Made by a program: the position numbers and the translations under genes. Under the pieces are notes generated by a model. The model saw nothing but the letters and a program-made list of their open reading frames with translations. It did not search any database and was not told the origin of the DNA. Positions 1-8,923 of a stretch of 64,000 nt of DNA are shown here, one piece after another (within the stretch, counting starts at the first letter, position 1; each line of letters begins with the position of its first letter). This stretch comes from BPGX01 sp035405785 (GTDB lineage Bacteria > Bacteroidota > Bacteroidia > B-17B0 > Aurantibacillaceae): assembly GCA_035405785.1 (NCBI GenBank), contig DAONJS010000003.1:124001-188000 (forward strand), in the 5' to 3' direction.

Positions 1-23
1 ATCTTTGCCACAAAAAAATATTT

Positions 24-2633
24 ATGAATAGAATTTTGGGCTATTGTGTAGTAATGCTTTTATTTATCGGAAACATTAGTGCACAATTAAGAATAAATGA
101 AATCAATGTTTCAAACTTAACAGGTTCAACAGATTATTATGGACAAAAAAGTGATTGGGTAGAGTTATATAATGCTGGAACATTACCTATCAATTTAAAT
201 GGTTATTATTTAAGTAATTCTCCTTCTAATTTATATATGTATGCATTGCCAAACATTTCTATTAAACCAGATAGTTTTTTAATTGTATGGCTGACAGGTA
301 GAAATATCAAAGCTCCTAATGGTGAATACCACGCTAATTTTACTATTGAACAATGTAAAAATCAATGGATTATATTATCATTAGCAGGCGTAGTAAAAGA
401 TTCTTTGAAAATCAGAAAAACAATGGCAGACCATTCTAGAGGAAAGTATCCTGATGGTTCATTAGGTTGGAAATTATTTACTACGCCAACATTCAGTGCT
501 CCCAATTCCTCAACTTATTTTATAGATTATGCACCAACGCCAACATTCACGCCTGCTGCAGGATTCAGTAATCCCGGGCAAGTAGATATCACAGTTTATG
601 ACACCACTTTATTTAAAATTTTGTTTACACAAGATGGTAGTGATCCTAAGCCAGGCGTGGCACCTAATTACACCATAGGATTAGGAGGATCAACGCAAGT
701 TTATGACCCTATTGCAACACCGCTTAATCCAGGGGTTACAACAGTTTATCGTGCAATATGTGTGCCTGTTAATTCTTATTCAACAGCGTATTTACCAAGT
801 TTTATTGAAACAAATACTTATTTTATTGGAGAAACTATTGACCCTAATTTTGGTGTTGTTTCAATTGCAATGGACACCGGAGCTGCAAGTTTTTTTAATA
901 CTGCCATTTCTCAAACCATTCATGTTGAGTATTTTGACAAGCAAAAGCAAATAAGTGAAGGATACACTACCATCAATAAACCCATTAATGATGGATGGAT
1001 TACTAAGCAAAGAGGGGTAGATTTTATATTTAAAGATGAGTATGGCAATGGCTGTGCATTGCAGGGACAAGTATTTAATAATGCCAATTTGGGAATAAGC
1101 ACCAGAACTTTCTTTCCAGCTATTGAAATGAAATGTGAAACAAAAGATAATTTTAGTACTTATACAACCATGACTAATACTCCAATGGGGGCTCACATGC
1201 GAGATATGTTTGCACAAACTTATGCTATTAAAAGTAATTTGAACTTAGACGCCATGCACTTCAAACCAGTGGTAGCATTTGTGAATGGTAAGTATCAAGG
1301 AATATATGAATTATCTGAATTGCCGGATAAATATTATACCGAGTTTTATAAAAATGTCAAAAAGGATTCTGTAGATATTCTGGGTCAACATGGTATTAGC
1401 ATAATTGCAAATGGTTCAGATACAGGATGGGTTACAACGGTTGGAAATAGTGGTGTTACCAATTACATTAAGTATTACACAATGGTAGGTTCTGCCCCTT
1501 TCTATAAAAATGCGGCTTCAAGATTAGATACTAATTCTCTCATAGATTTTATGATTTACAACAGTGTATTAGTAAATATAGATTTAATGAATGAGAATAA
1601 TGCATGGTGGAGAGGTAGGAGTGGTAATAATGTCAATTTAACCAAATGGCGTTATTTCACATGGAATATGCCAAATATTTATGGCTTATGTATGGGACCA
1701 TCAACATTTACTAATTGTTCAATGGCTGTTTCTGGGTGTCCTTACAATCCTTATTACAACGCTTCTTCTCCTGCCTATGAATTACATTCATACTTACTGA
1801 CTAAATTAATGACAAATACAGGATTTAAAAATACATATCTTACTCGATATATGGATTTATTGAATACTGCATTGAAATGTGATAATGTAAAGGCACATGC
1901 TAATTATATCAAAAATTTACTTAGCACAGAAATGAACAATCACTGCTCAAATGCATGGAGTGTAAATTATTCTGACTGGCAAGCAAATGTGGATACTTTC
2001 ATTGCCCGTATTCAAAGCAGATGTGATACAATTTATAATAAATTTAAATCTTGTTACAATTTAAATGGACCACATTTTATAACAGTAGACGTATATCCGG
2101 CGGGGGCAGGATATGTTTATTTAAATACAATATTACTTAAAAATTTTACATGGACGGGAACTTATTATACTCTTCCTTATCCTAATAGTTTGACATTGAA
2201 TTTCAAAGCCATACCTGCAGATACAAATTATGTTTTTGACCATTGGGAAAATCAAAATACTTCTGTTCATACACTTAAACAAAATGTACGAGATACTGCA
2301 GTTAGTTTGAGTTTAAAAGCAAATGATAAAATTACAGCATTCTTTTATGATAAAAGAATTGATGCATTATTCCCTACGGGATTTACACCAAATGGCGATA
2401 ACATCAACGATGAATTTGGACCAGTAAATCCAAGATTCTTAAAAAACTATGAGTTACATATTTACAACAGATGGGGTGAAGAGATTTTTTCTACAACCAA
2501 TCCATTTGAATATTGGAAAGGAACTTATAAAGATAAAGAAGTGGAGCCGGGAGTTTATGCTTATGTAGCAAGGTATAAAAATATATTGAATGAAGAAAAA
2601 GTAACAAAAGGTAATATTACATTAATTCGTTAA
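24..2633 (+). CDS. Secreted LTD/CotH-domain protein with T9SS type B (CHU_C) sorting tail
   Basis: An 869-residue protein with an N-terminal signal peptide (ends near ISAQ, residue about 21). A lamin-tail domain follows (about 22-110: INEINVSN, WVELYNAG, INLNGYYLS), then a chitobiase C-terminal-like segment (about 170-215, around FTQDGSDPKPG). A CotH-like kinase domain lies at about 280-670, then an InlB-type repeat-like stretch (about 690-775). The C-terminal gliding-motility/CHU_C domain (about 780-869) contains FPTGFTPNGDNINDEFGP and IYNRWGEEIF. Such tails direct export through the type IX secretion system and surface attachment. In the CotH part, the usual W-x-DLD catalytic-type motif reads WRYFTWNMPNIYG (about 541-553), so kinase activity is doubtful. 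The next gene is a PorP/SprF homologue, the usual partner of type B cargo. The start is the first ATG, 16 bases after ATCTTTG at the window edge. The domain calls are by eye; the T9SS tail is the surest. Confidence 0.85.
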   Translation: MNRILGYCVVMLLFIGNISAQLRINEINVSNLTGSTDYYGQKSDWVELYNAGTLPINLNGYYLSNSPSNLYMYALPNISIKPDSFLIVWLTGRNIKAPNGEYHANFTIEQCKNQWIILSLAGVVKDSLKIRKTMADHSRGKYPDGSLGWKLFTTPTFSAPNSSTYFIDYAPTPTFTPAAGFSNPGQVDITVYDTTLFKILFTQDGSDPKPGVAPNYTIGLGGSTQVYDPIATPLNPGVTTVYRAICVPVNSYSTAYLPSFIETNTYFIGETIDPNFGVVSIAMDTGAASFFNTAISQTIHVEYFDKQKQISEGYTTINKPINDGWITKQRGVDFIFKDEYGNGCALQGQVFNNANLGISTRTFFPAIEMKCETKDNFSTYTTMTNTPMGAHMRDMFAQTYAIKSNLNLDAMHFKPVVAFVNGKYQGIYELSELPDKYYTEFYKNVKKDSVDILGQHGISIIANGSDTGWVTTVGNSGVTNYIKYYTMVGSAPFYKNAASRLDTNSLIDFMIYNSVLVNIDLMNENNAWWRGRSGNNVNLTKWRYFTWNMPNIYGLCMGPSTFTNCSMAVSGCPYNPYYNASSPAYELHSYLLTKLMTNTGFKNTYLTRYMDLLNTALKCDNVKAHANYIKNLLSTEMNNHCSNAWSVNYSDWQANVDTFIARIQSRCDTIYNKFKSCYNLNGPHFITVDVYPAGAGYVYLNTILLKNFTWTGTYYTLPYPNSLTLNFKAIPADTNYVFDHWENQNTSVHTLKQNVRDTAVSLSLKANDKITAFFYDKRIDALFPTGFTPNGDNINDEFGPVNPRFLKNYELHIYNRWGEEIFSTTNPFEYWKGTYKDKEVEPGVYAYVARYKNILNEEKVTKGNITLIR

Positions 2634-2701
2634 GAATAAGTTTTGAAAAAAAATTCATGAGGTATTTAAAAAATCATCATATTTGCCCTGCTTTATTAAA
2701 A

Positions 2702-3757
2702 ATGAAAAATTATAGTAGTTTTATTTATGTGGTTTTATTTGTTGCCATGTTCGCAAATATGAAGGCACAAGATATTCATTTTTCACAAATACAAGAATCA
2801 CCATTATTTATTTCACCTGCTTATACTGGCTTTTTTAATGGGTACTTTCGTGCTATTGCAAATTACAGAAATCAATGGTCTGCAATGGGAAATCCTTTTA
2901 AAACAATGGCATTGCAAGTAGATGGCGGATTTTTTAAGAACAAAAGAAGAAATGCTTTTTTAGGTGGGGGCTTAACAGTATACAATGATGTTGCTGGATC
3001 TGCTAATTTTTCTATACTATCTGTGGGATTAAATGTAAGTGGGATTGTAAGATTATCAAAAACATCTGCTTTTGGAATAGGAATGTATGGCGGTCCAATT
3101 ACAAGCAATGCTAACTATCCTAAACTATTATTTTCACAACAATTTAATGGAGAAAAATTTGATGAAAAATTACCAACAGGTGAAAATTTTGCATTTCGTA
3201 AATTTACTTATACAGATGTAGGTGTAGGATTGGCTTATGAATATTCTACTAAAAAAATCAGTGAAGAAAGAGATTATGTTACTTCATTTAGATTAGGTGT
3301 TGGTGCATATCACATCAATGCTCCCAAAGCCAGTTTTACCAATCAATCTGATTATAGATTACCTGCAAGATTTACTTTTCATGCAACAGGATTGTTTGAT
3401 ATTAAAGGGACTCCTGTAAGTATTATGCCTAATATCTTATATCAAATTCAAAAACCTGCAAGTGAATTATATTTAGGAACACATGCTTTTTACAGATTTA
3501 ATAATGGCACTAAAATTACAGGAGAGAAAAAAGAAATTAAAGCAGGTTTAGGAATTTACTACAGAAATAAAGATGCATTTGTTGCCCAGTTAATGTTTGA
3601 TATGGGAAGTTTTGCTGTAAACCTTTCTTATGATTATAATATTTCCACATACAAAATTGCTACAAAAGGAACAGGTGGTTACGAAATTTCATTAAGATAT
3701 AATATTCTTGGTGATGCTTTGTTTGCACAAAAGTCAGAATATAGAAATACAAAGTAA
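2702..3757 (+). CDS. PorP/SprF family type IX secretion system membrane protein
   Basis: About 351 residues. The frame is open from ATG 2657, but ATG 2702 gives a clean signal peptide (MKNYSSFIYVVLFVAMFANM, cut after KAQ) and is preferred. The mature N-terminus DIHFSQIQESPLFISPAYTG is the hallmark of the PorP/SprF family: outer-membrane beta-barrel proteins that work with T9SS, and in Flavobacterium gliding are needed for secretion of the adjacent SprB adhesin. The rest is repeated amphipathic beta-strands ending in an aromatic-rich segment. It starts about 70 bases after a CHU_C-tailed protein and ends 8 bases before a DUF4340 gene, so the three may be one transcription unit. I infer that it serves secretion or surface attachment of the upstream cargo. 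Confidence 0.88.
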   Translation: MKNYSSFIYVVLFVAMFANMKAQDIHFSQIQESPLFISPAYTGFFNGYFRAIANYRNQWSAMGNPFKTMALQVDGGFFKNKRRNAFLGGGLTVYNDVAGSANFSILSVGLNVSGIVRLSKTSAFGIGMYGGPITSNANYPKLLFSQQFNGEKFDEKLPTGENFAFRKFTYTDVGVGLAYEYSTKKISEERDYVTSFRLGVGAYHINAPKASFTNQSDYRLPARFTFHATGLFDIKGTPVSIMPNILYQIQKPASELYLGTHAFYRFNNGTKITGEKKEIKAGLGIYYRNKDAFVAQLMFDMGSFAVNLSYDYNISTYKIATKGTGGYEISLRYNILGDALFAQKSEYRNTK

Positions 3758-3765
3758 TTTAAGTA

Positions 3766-4806
3766 ATGAAAAAAAATCAGGGACTTTTAATTGGGATTAT
3801 TTTAGTTGTATTGATTGGATTTGCAATTTGGGTAAAAAATAATAAAGGTAAAACTTCTACCTTAAATGAAGAAGCCAAAAATTTTAAAGTAGAAGATACG
3901 GCTTCTATTACTAAAATTATTCTTTCAGATAAAAAAGGAAATTTAGTAAAGTTAGAAAGAACAAAAAATGGATGGAAACTCAATGATAAATATTCAGCAA
4001 GATCCGATGCTATTCAGACATTACTTTATACAATACGAATGGTAGATGTTAAATATCCCGTGCCAAAATCTATGCGGGCTGGAGTATTAAGAACAATGGC
4101 TGGCTTTGCAACACAGGTGAAAATTTATTCAGGGAATAAATTGATAAAACAATATTATGTTGGACACAATACACAGGACTATGAAGGTACATTTATGTTA
4201 CTCACAGATATTGACGAAGACAAAAATTATGATGAACCCTTTATTTGTCATATTCCAGGATTTCGTGGATATTTGACAGTCAGATATTTTACAAATCCAG
4301 AAGAGTGGAGGAGTAAATTAGTGATAAATGTTACACCACCTGAATTAAATTTTGTAGAATATAGAAATTTTGAAAAACCAGATTCTTCATTTAAGATAAA
4401 TTTAATTGATAATAATAATTTTGAAGTAATAAATGGGAATGGACAGAAAATAAATGCCAAACCTATTAAAGTAAAACAATATCTTGCTTATTTACAAAAC
4501 TTAAATGCCAATGCATTGTTGACTCATACTGAAAAACATCTTGTTGATTCTATATCTGCAATTAAACCATTTGCAGAATTAAGATTGAGTTATAAAAATC
4601 CATCACACATAAAAGTTTATTCATTTTATTACAAACCTTCTACGCCAGATATAAACAGTAAATATGGAAAAGAGTATAAATACGATCCTGACCATTTGTA
4701 TATTAGATATCCATCATTAGAAACCAATGAAATTGAGACGGCTTTGATACAATATTATGTTTTTGGAAAATTATTTCAAAACTATAGTTACTTTTTGAAA
4801 GATTAA
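3766..4806 (+). CDS. DUF4340 domain-containing membrane-anchored protein
   Basis: 346 residues. One N-terminal membrane segment (about residues 6-23, GLLIGIILVVLIGFAIWV) anchors a large periplasmic part. The segment FKVEDTASITKIILSDKKG and the following LNDKYSARSDAI and VKYPVPK match the DUF4340 family common in Bacteroidota. The molecular function is unknown; some family members neighbour gliding/ABC-transport genes. It starts 8 bases after the PorP/SprF-like gene, suggesting co-transcription. Its last codons overlap by 4 bases the end of the convergent minus-strand gene. Confidence 0.75.
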   Translation: MKKNQGLLIGIILVVLIGFAIWVKNNKGKTSTLNEEAKNFKVEDTASITKIILSDKKGNLVKLERTKNGWKLNDKYSARSDAIQTLLYTIRMVDVKYPVPKSMRAGVLRTMAGFATQVKIYSGNKLIKQYYVGHNTQDYEGTFMLLTDIDEDKNYDEPFICHIPGFRGYLTVRYFTNPEEWRSKLVINVTPPELNFVEYRNFEKPDSSFKINLIDNNNFEVINGNGQKINAKPIKVKQYLAYLQNLNANALLTHTEKHLVDSISAIKPFAELRLSYKNPSHIKVYSFYYKPSTPDINSKYGKEYKYDPDHLYIRYPSLETNEIETALIQYYVFGKLFQNYSYFLKD

Positions 4807-5339
4807 ATGTGAAATCCTAATCCTGCAGAAAATCTAATGTCGGATATATTGAAGGGAATTATTAAGATATTCTCACCATAAGTATTTTTCATAAGTATAA
4901 AAAAGTTGAAATATCTGCTTACAAAAAAATTATATCCTACATTAACCGAAATTAAAGGATTAACAAGTGTTTTAGAAGAAAATGAATATAGTTCGCTTAT
5001 GTCAATACCGGGCTGAAATCCAATATAAAAATCATTATTGTTTTTGATAAAATGAAAATTTGTTCCAAAAAATAAACTATGATGAAAATTAAATGTGGAT
5101 TTTTCATTTGATAAATCACCTAAAAAATAATAGCCATCACCTGATACGGAAATTTTTTTATCAAGATAATACTCAAGATTCCCATGCAAATAAAATGGGG
5201 ATAAATTTTTTGAAAAAATTTTTGATGGTGAAAGAGTCGCCATTGCTTTAATAGTTCCTTTTTTGACAAAAGTATTTTCATCTTGAGAATGTAGTGAAAA
5301 ATGAAGCATCAAAAACAAAAGTAAAACTTTATTTACCAT
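4803..5339 (-). CDS. Putative outer-membrane beta-barrel protein, unknown function
   Basis: 178 residues with a signal peptide (MVNKVLLLFLMLHFSLHS, cut before QDEN). The mature part is alternating-hydrophobicity strands rich in Phe, Tyr and Asn and ends in SAGLGFHI, a typical C-terminal outer-membrane strand. Its start overlaps the end of the preceding minus-strand gene by 11 bases, so the two are probably translationally coupled. I do not recognise a named family. It could be a small porin-like or structural outer-membrane protein. Confidence 0.6.
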   Translation of the reverse strand: MVNKVLLLFLMLHFSLHSQDENTFVKKGTIKAMATLSPSKIFSKNLSPFYLHGNLEYYLDKKISVSGDGYYFLGDLSNEKSTFNFHHSLFFGTNFHFIKNNNDFYIGFQPGIDISELYSFSSKTLVNPLISVNVGYNFFVSRYFNFFILMKNTYGENILIIPFNISDIRFSAGLGFHI

Positions 5340-5940
5340 ATCTGAAAATTTTATAATTGATACTTATGGTGGTGAGGAGATGTCCTTCTAAAGTTGAATG
5401 TGAATGAGTGTAAAATTCTATTTTACCATAATTATCTTCTTTGAAATTAATTTCTGATGTTAAGTGAATCATATATTGGGTTGTTAATGAAACATCAAAT
5501 CTTTCTGTAATATTAAAATGAGTTCCAATACCTGCCTGAACAGCTGAACCCCATCTATCTTTACTAATATCAGGAAAACTGATAGCAGTTTTTTTATTGT
5601 AATCAAAACAATGACCTGCTAATATATATGGCTGAAAAAAATTGGGATACAACAAATTTTTAAATGGATAAAATAATACTGACCAACCAATATGTGCATA
5701 ATCACTCTTGACTTTATTATTAATGTTTATACTAATGTAATCTGCAAACCAATCAGAATTTACCCTTTGACTAAATTGAATTCTAAATTGACCACCAGTT
5801 CCTATTCCAAAGCCATCATCAGAAAAAATACTTCCTGTGCTTCTCATTCCTAATGAAAACCATTTTTTAGATGAAACATCCTGTGCATTTAAATTATAGG
5901 ATAAAATAAAAACACAAATTATTGCAATAAATTTTTTCAT
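5329..5940 (-). CDS. Putative outer-membrane beta-barrel protein, unknown function
   Basis: 203 residues. A signal peptide (MKKFIAIICVFILSYNLNA, cut before QDVSS) precedes a barrel-like pattern of strands: WFSLGMRSTGSIFSDDGFG, FQPYILAGHCFDY, AVQAGIGTHFNITERFDVSL. The AGIGTHFNITERFDV stretch is typical of OmpW/OprF-like small barrels in Bacteroidota. A good promoter lies just upstream on this strand (TACTTTTG at 5967-5960). It heads a two-gene unit with the overlapping 178-residue gene. The function cannot be told from the sequence. Confidence 0.65.
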   Translation of the reverse strand: MKKFIAIICVFILSYNLNAQDVSSKKWFSLGMRSTGSIFSDDGFGIGTGGQFRIQFSQRVNSDWFADYISININNKVKSDYAHIGWSVLFYPFKNLLYPNFFQPYILAGHCFDYNKKTAISFPDISKDRWGSAVQAGIGTHFNITERFDVSLTTQYMIHLTSEINFKEDNYGKIEFYTHSHSTLEGHLLTTISINYKIFRYGK

Positions 5941-5959
5941 AAAAATTAGGATTTCAATA

Positions 5960-5967
5960 CAAAAGTA
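5960..5967 (-). promoter_or_regulatory. Bacteroidota-type -7 promoter element
   Basis: TACTTTTG on the minus strand matches TAnnTTTG exactly and sits about 20 bases before ATG 5940, giving the short leader usual in this window. Confidence 0.5.
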
Positions 5968-5980
5968 AGTAAATTATTTC

Positions 5981-7081
5981 TTACATCAAATCATAAACTT
6001 TTGTATTCATAAACCATCTGTAAAATTTAGGAGGTTTGACATTAAAACGAAATCCTAATACAGCATTAACAGGAATTGTATAAGGTGTCATTGTTACTTT
6101 TAGATATTTCATTTGCATTCTATCGCCAGAGGCATATATTACCAGAAAAAATTTATCAGTTGTCCATCCTGTAGAAAATCTAAAATCAAATCCTGATGAA
6201 AATTTTGTTTCAGAAATTGAAACACTGTCTTTGAAGTGGATATTTCTTTGTTGAATACCAAATAGTAGTCCCGCTGTAAAACCTATAAAAAATCTCTTTT
6301 TCTTTCCGGGTGTCCAGATATAACCATACCCTCCACCAATACTTCCGCCTGCAATTTCAAAGGAGTTTAATTTCTCTACACTATCATAAGCCAATTCTAC
6401 TGATTTCGGATAAATAATACTATCGGATTTTAGTTTTGTGTAATAAGCGTTTGCAAGAAGTAGCCAGCTGCCTTTTGATTTTAATTGTCTGTAAGTAAAA
6501 CCAGATAAAGATCGGTAGGCAAATCGTTTGTTATTTAAAAAATAAATTCCATTTACTTTAATTGATTGAATTGTCATTGATGGATCTGAATGATATTTTT
6601 TGTTTTTCTTGTATGTGGTGTCGTTGTTTGGAGTATTTTCATCATAAAAACCTTTGAACTTCACATAATAAGGTTCTATGATAAACTTATTTCCACCAAA
6701 AGAAAAATTGAAAGCAGTATAAGAAGTTTTTGGTTTTGATTGTGTAGAATCAAAATCATATTTCTTTGCAAATCCAATACCTAATGAAATTTTATCAAAA
6801 GAAAAACCCGCAGAATAACTCAGAGGCATAAAGGTTGTATAATTCACATTTGTATTGTATTTGTAAGGATGTTTAAAAGTTGAAGTTATGTCAATGTTGT
6901 AATTTAAACGGCTACTGCCTACATAGATATTCAATTTATGAGAGTATGATGTATAACATGTAGTATCCCATTTTTTAGGGTTATTTGATATGATACCAAC
7001 ATTTACATCAGTATTATTATTTTGTGAAAAAGTAATTTGAAGTGAAAATACAATGATTAGAAAGATATAATTTTTTTTCAT
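5981..7081 (-). CDS. DUF4421-like outer-membrane protein (probable)
   Basis: 366 residues from ATG 7081. The frame is also open up to 7156, but only the internal start gives a signal peptide (MKKNYIFLIIVFSLQITFS). The segment after it, with KLNIYVGSSRLNYNIDI, FMPLSYSAGFSFDKISLGIG and YTAFNFSFGGNKFIIEPYY, resembles DUF4421 proteins: Bacteroidota outer-membrane barrels of unknown function. Aromatic-rich strands continue to the C-terminus. It lies divergent from the CoA-transferase gene, with a 113-base shared upstream region. The family name is tentative; the outer-membrane location is more secure. Confidence 0.6.
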   Translation of the reverse strand: MKKNYIFLIIVFSLQITFSQNNNTDVNVGIISNNPKKWDTTCYTSYSHKLNIYVGSSRLNYNIDITSTFKHPYKYNTNVNYTTFMPLSYSAGFSFDKISLGIGFAKKYDFDSTQSKPKTSYTAFNFSFGGNKFIIEPYYVKFKGFYDENTPNNDTTYKKNKKYHSDPSMTIQSIKVNGIYFLNNKRFAYRSLSGFTYRQLKSKGSWLLLANAYYTKLKSDSIIYPKSVELAYDSVEKLNSFEIAGGSIGGGYGYIWTPGKKKRFFIGFTAGLLFGIQQRNIHFKDSVSISETKFSSGFDFRFSTGWTTDKFFLVIYASGDRMQMKYLKVTMTPYTIPVNAVLGFRFNVKPPKFYRWFMNTKVYDLM

Positions 7082-7143
7082 ACTAATATTTTTGGGGAGG
7101 GATAAAAATAAGGAATTGGTTGCAAAATAAACATCATTCAACA

Positions 7144-7175
7144 TTTGACAGGTCAAAAAATATTATTGATATTTG
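7144..7175 (+). promoter_or_regulatory. Candidate promoter for the CoA-transferase gene
   Basis: TTTG (7144-7147), 20 bases, then GATATTTG (7168-7175), one base off TAnnTTTG. The start codon is 19 bases downstream. Confidence 0.4.
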
Positions 7176-7194
7176 CAGTCCCAAAAAGTAATTT

Positions 7195-7857
7195 ATGTTA
7201 GATAAAAATGGAATAGCAAAAAGAATAGCCAAAGAAGTAAAAGATGGAATGTATGTTAATCTTGGCATTGGCATTCCTACACTGGTGGCTAATTACATAC
7301 CTGCCGGCATTAATGTAGTATTACAATCAGAAAATGGTATTTTAGGTATGGGACCTTTCCCTTGCGAAGGGGAAGAAGATGCAGATTTAATCAATGCAGG
7401 AAAGCAAACTGTAACATTACTGCCGGGTGCATCAATTTTTGATTCAGCAATGAGTTTTGGAATGATTCGTTCTCAAAGAATTGATTTGACAATTTTAGGA
7501 GCAATGGAAGTAAGTGAAAGAGGTGATATTGCCAATTGGAAGATTCCAGGAAAAATGGTAAAAGGAATGGGTGGTGCAATGGATTTGGTAGCATCTGCAA
7601 AAAACATTATTGTAGCCATGCAACAAGTTAATAAACATGGAGAATCAAAATTGTTATCAGAATGCACATTGCCATTAACAGGTGTAAGATGTGTCAAAAA
7701 AATTGTTACAGAATTAGGCGTGTATGATATTGATCAAAAAGAAGGAGGGTTTATTTTGAGAGAAATAGCTCCTGGGGTTACTATTGATCAAATAAAAAAA
7801 TCTACTGCAGGAAAGCTTATTATTCCTGATGATGTTATTGAAATGGTAGCAGAATAA
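7195..7857 (+). CDS. scoB: 3-oxoacid (succinyl-CoA:acetoacetate) CoA-transferase subunit B
   Basis: 220 residues, the normal length of the B subunit. It transfers CoA between succinyl-CoA and a 3-oxoacid, in ketone-body or branched-chain catabolism. The start VNLGIGIPTLVANYIP is the family signature. The catalytic glutamate lies in QSENGILGMGP (E46), followed by GASIFDSAMSFGMIR, ANWKIPGKMVKGMGGAMDL and the C-terminal GGFILREIAPG. The A subunit it needs is not in this window: the upstream neighbours are on the other strand and downstream is heme A synthase (7 bases away). It must be encoded elsewhere. Confidence 0.92.
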   Translation: MLDKNGIAKRIAKEVKDGMYVNLGIGIPTLVANYIPAGINVVLQSENGILGMGPFPCEGEEDADLINAGKQTVTLLPGASIFDSAMSFGMIRSQRIDLTILGAMEVSERGDIANWKIPGKMVKGMGGAMDLVASAKNIIVAMQQVNKHGESKLLSECTLPLTGVRCVKKIVTELGVYDIDQKEGGFILREIAPGVTIDQIKKSTAGKLIIPDDVIEMVAE

Positions 7858-7864
7858 TTTATTT

Positions 7865-8923
7865 ATGTATTCGTTGTATAAACAAAGTCCTTACAAGCCC
7901 TTTATTTTGTGGCTTTTCAGTGGTGCATTTCTGATTTATGTAATGGTAGTTGTAGGGTCAATTACAAGATTAACACACTCCGGGTTATCTATTACAGATT
8001 GGAGTGTAATGGGCTCGTTGCCACCAATGTCAGAAGATGATTGGCTACAACATTTTGAAAAGTATCAGCAAAGCCCTGAATATAAAATTAAGAATTTTGG
8101 AATGAGTTTGGAAGAATTTAAATCTATCTTTTGGTGGGAGTATATTCATCGTTTTATAGGAAGATTAATTGGTGTTGTTTTTATATTAGGATTTTTAATT
8201 TTACATCTAAAAAAGCAAATACCAAATGGATTTTACAAAAAAGTTTTAATTTTATTCTTTTTAGGGGCGTTGCAAGGAGTCATTGGTTGGTGGATGGTTA
8301 AAAGCGGATTGGTGGATAAGCCCGCAGTAAGCCATTATCGCCTTGCTACGCATTTATTGAATGCATTTTTGGTATTTGGTTTTACATTTTGGTATTTATT
8401 AGATGTTTTGTATTACAACTATAAATTAGAAGTGAATTCAGATCAAAAAAAATTATTTTACTGGATGCTGTTTTTCTTTGTTGTGTTAATAAAACAAATT
8501 GCATTTGGTGCATTTGTGGCTGGCTTAAAGGCAGGACTATTTTACAACACATGGCCAAAAATGGGTAATGAATGGTTCCCTTCTGAAACGATTTTGATAT
8601 ATGATTCATGGTGGAAAAACTTTTTAGATGTTCCTGCTGGCGTGCAATTTGTTCATCGTACGGTGGCTATCATTTTAGTACTTCTTACAATAAATTTATG
8701 GGCATTATCATCCAGATATCAATTAAAAGAAAATCAGCAAAGATCCATCAGTTGGATAATTTATCTGGTTACCATTCAATTTATGCTCGGGATATTTACA
8801 TTGATTTATCAAACACCTTTAGTTTTAGCAGTATTGCATCAAACAGTAGCATTCTTTTTGTATGCGGCAACCATTTATTTAATTTTTTTACTAAATAAGA
8901 AAAATACTTTACAAACATCATGA
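7865..8923 (+). CDS. ctaA: Heme A synthase (COX15/CtaA family)
   Basis: 352 residues and about eight membrane segments. It oxidises the C8 methyl of heme O to give heme A for cytochrome oxidase. Family marks: GSITRLTHSGLSITDW near the N-terminus and the heme-ligand histidines in YIHRFIGRLIG, YRLATHLLNA, FVHRTVAI and VLHQTVAFF, in two half-repeats of four helices. It follows scoB by 7 bases. Its stop overlaps the start of the next gene in an ATGA junction (8920-8923), so the FkbM methyltransferase is translated from the same message. Ferrochelatase, an earlier heme enzyme, is at 27096-28112. Confidence 0.92.
   Translation: MYSLYKQSPYKPFILWLFSGAFLIYVMVVVGSITRLTHSGLSITDWSVMGSLPPMSEDDWLQHFEKYQQSPEYKIKNFGMSLEEFKSIFWWEYIHRFIGRLIGVVFILGFLILHLKKQIPNGFYKKVLILFFLGALQGVIGWWMVKSGLVDKPAVSHYRLATHLLNAFLVFGFTFWYLLDVLYYNYKLEVNSDQKKLFYWMLFFFVVLIKQIAFGAFVAGLKAGLFYNTWPKMGNEWFPSETILIYDSWWKNFLDVPAGVQFVHRTVAIILVLLTINLWALSSRYQLKENQQRSISWIIYLVTIQFMLGIFTLIYQTPLVLAVLHQTVAFFLYAATIYLIFLLNKKNTLQTS

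Noticed and set aside
703..1217. Open frames in both directions within the CotH/LTD gene
   Set aside because: Shadows of the real gene with no domains of their own.
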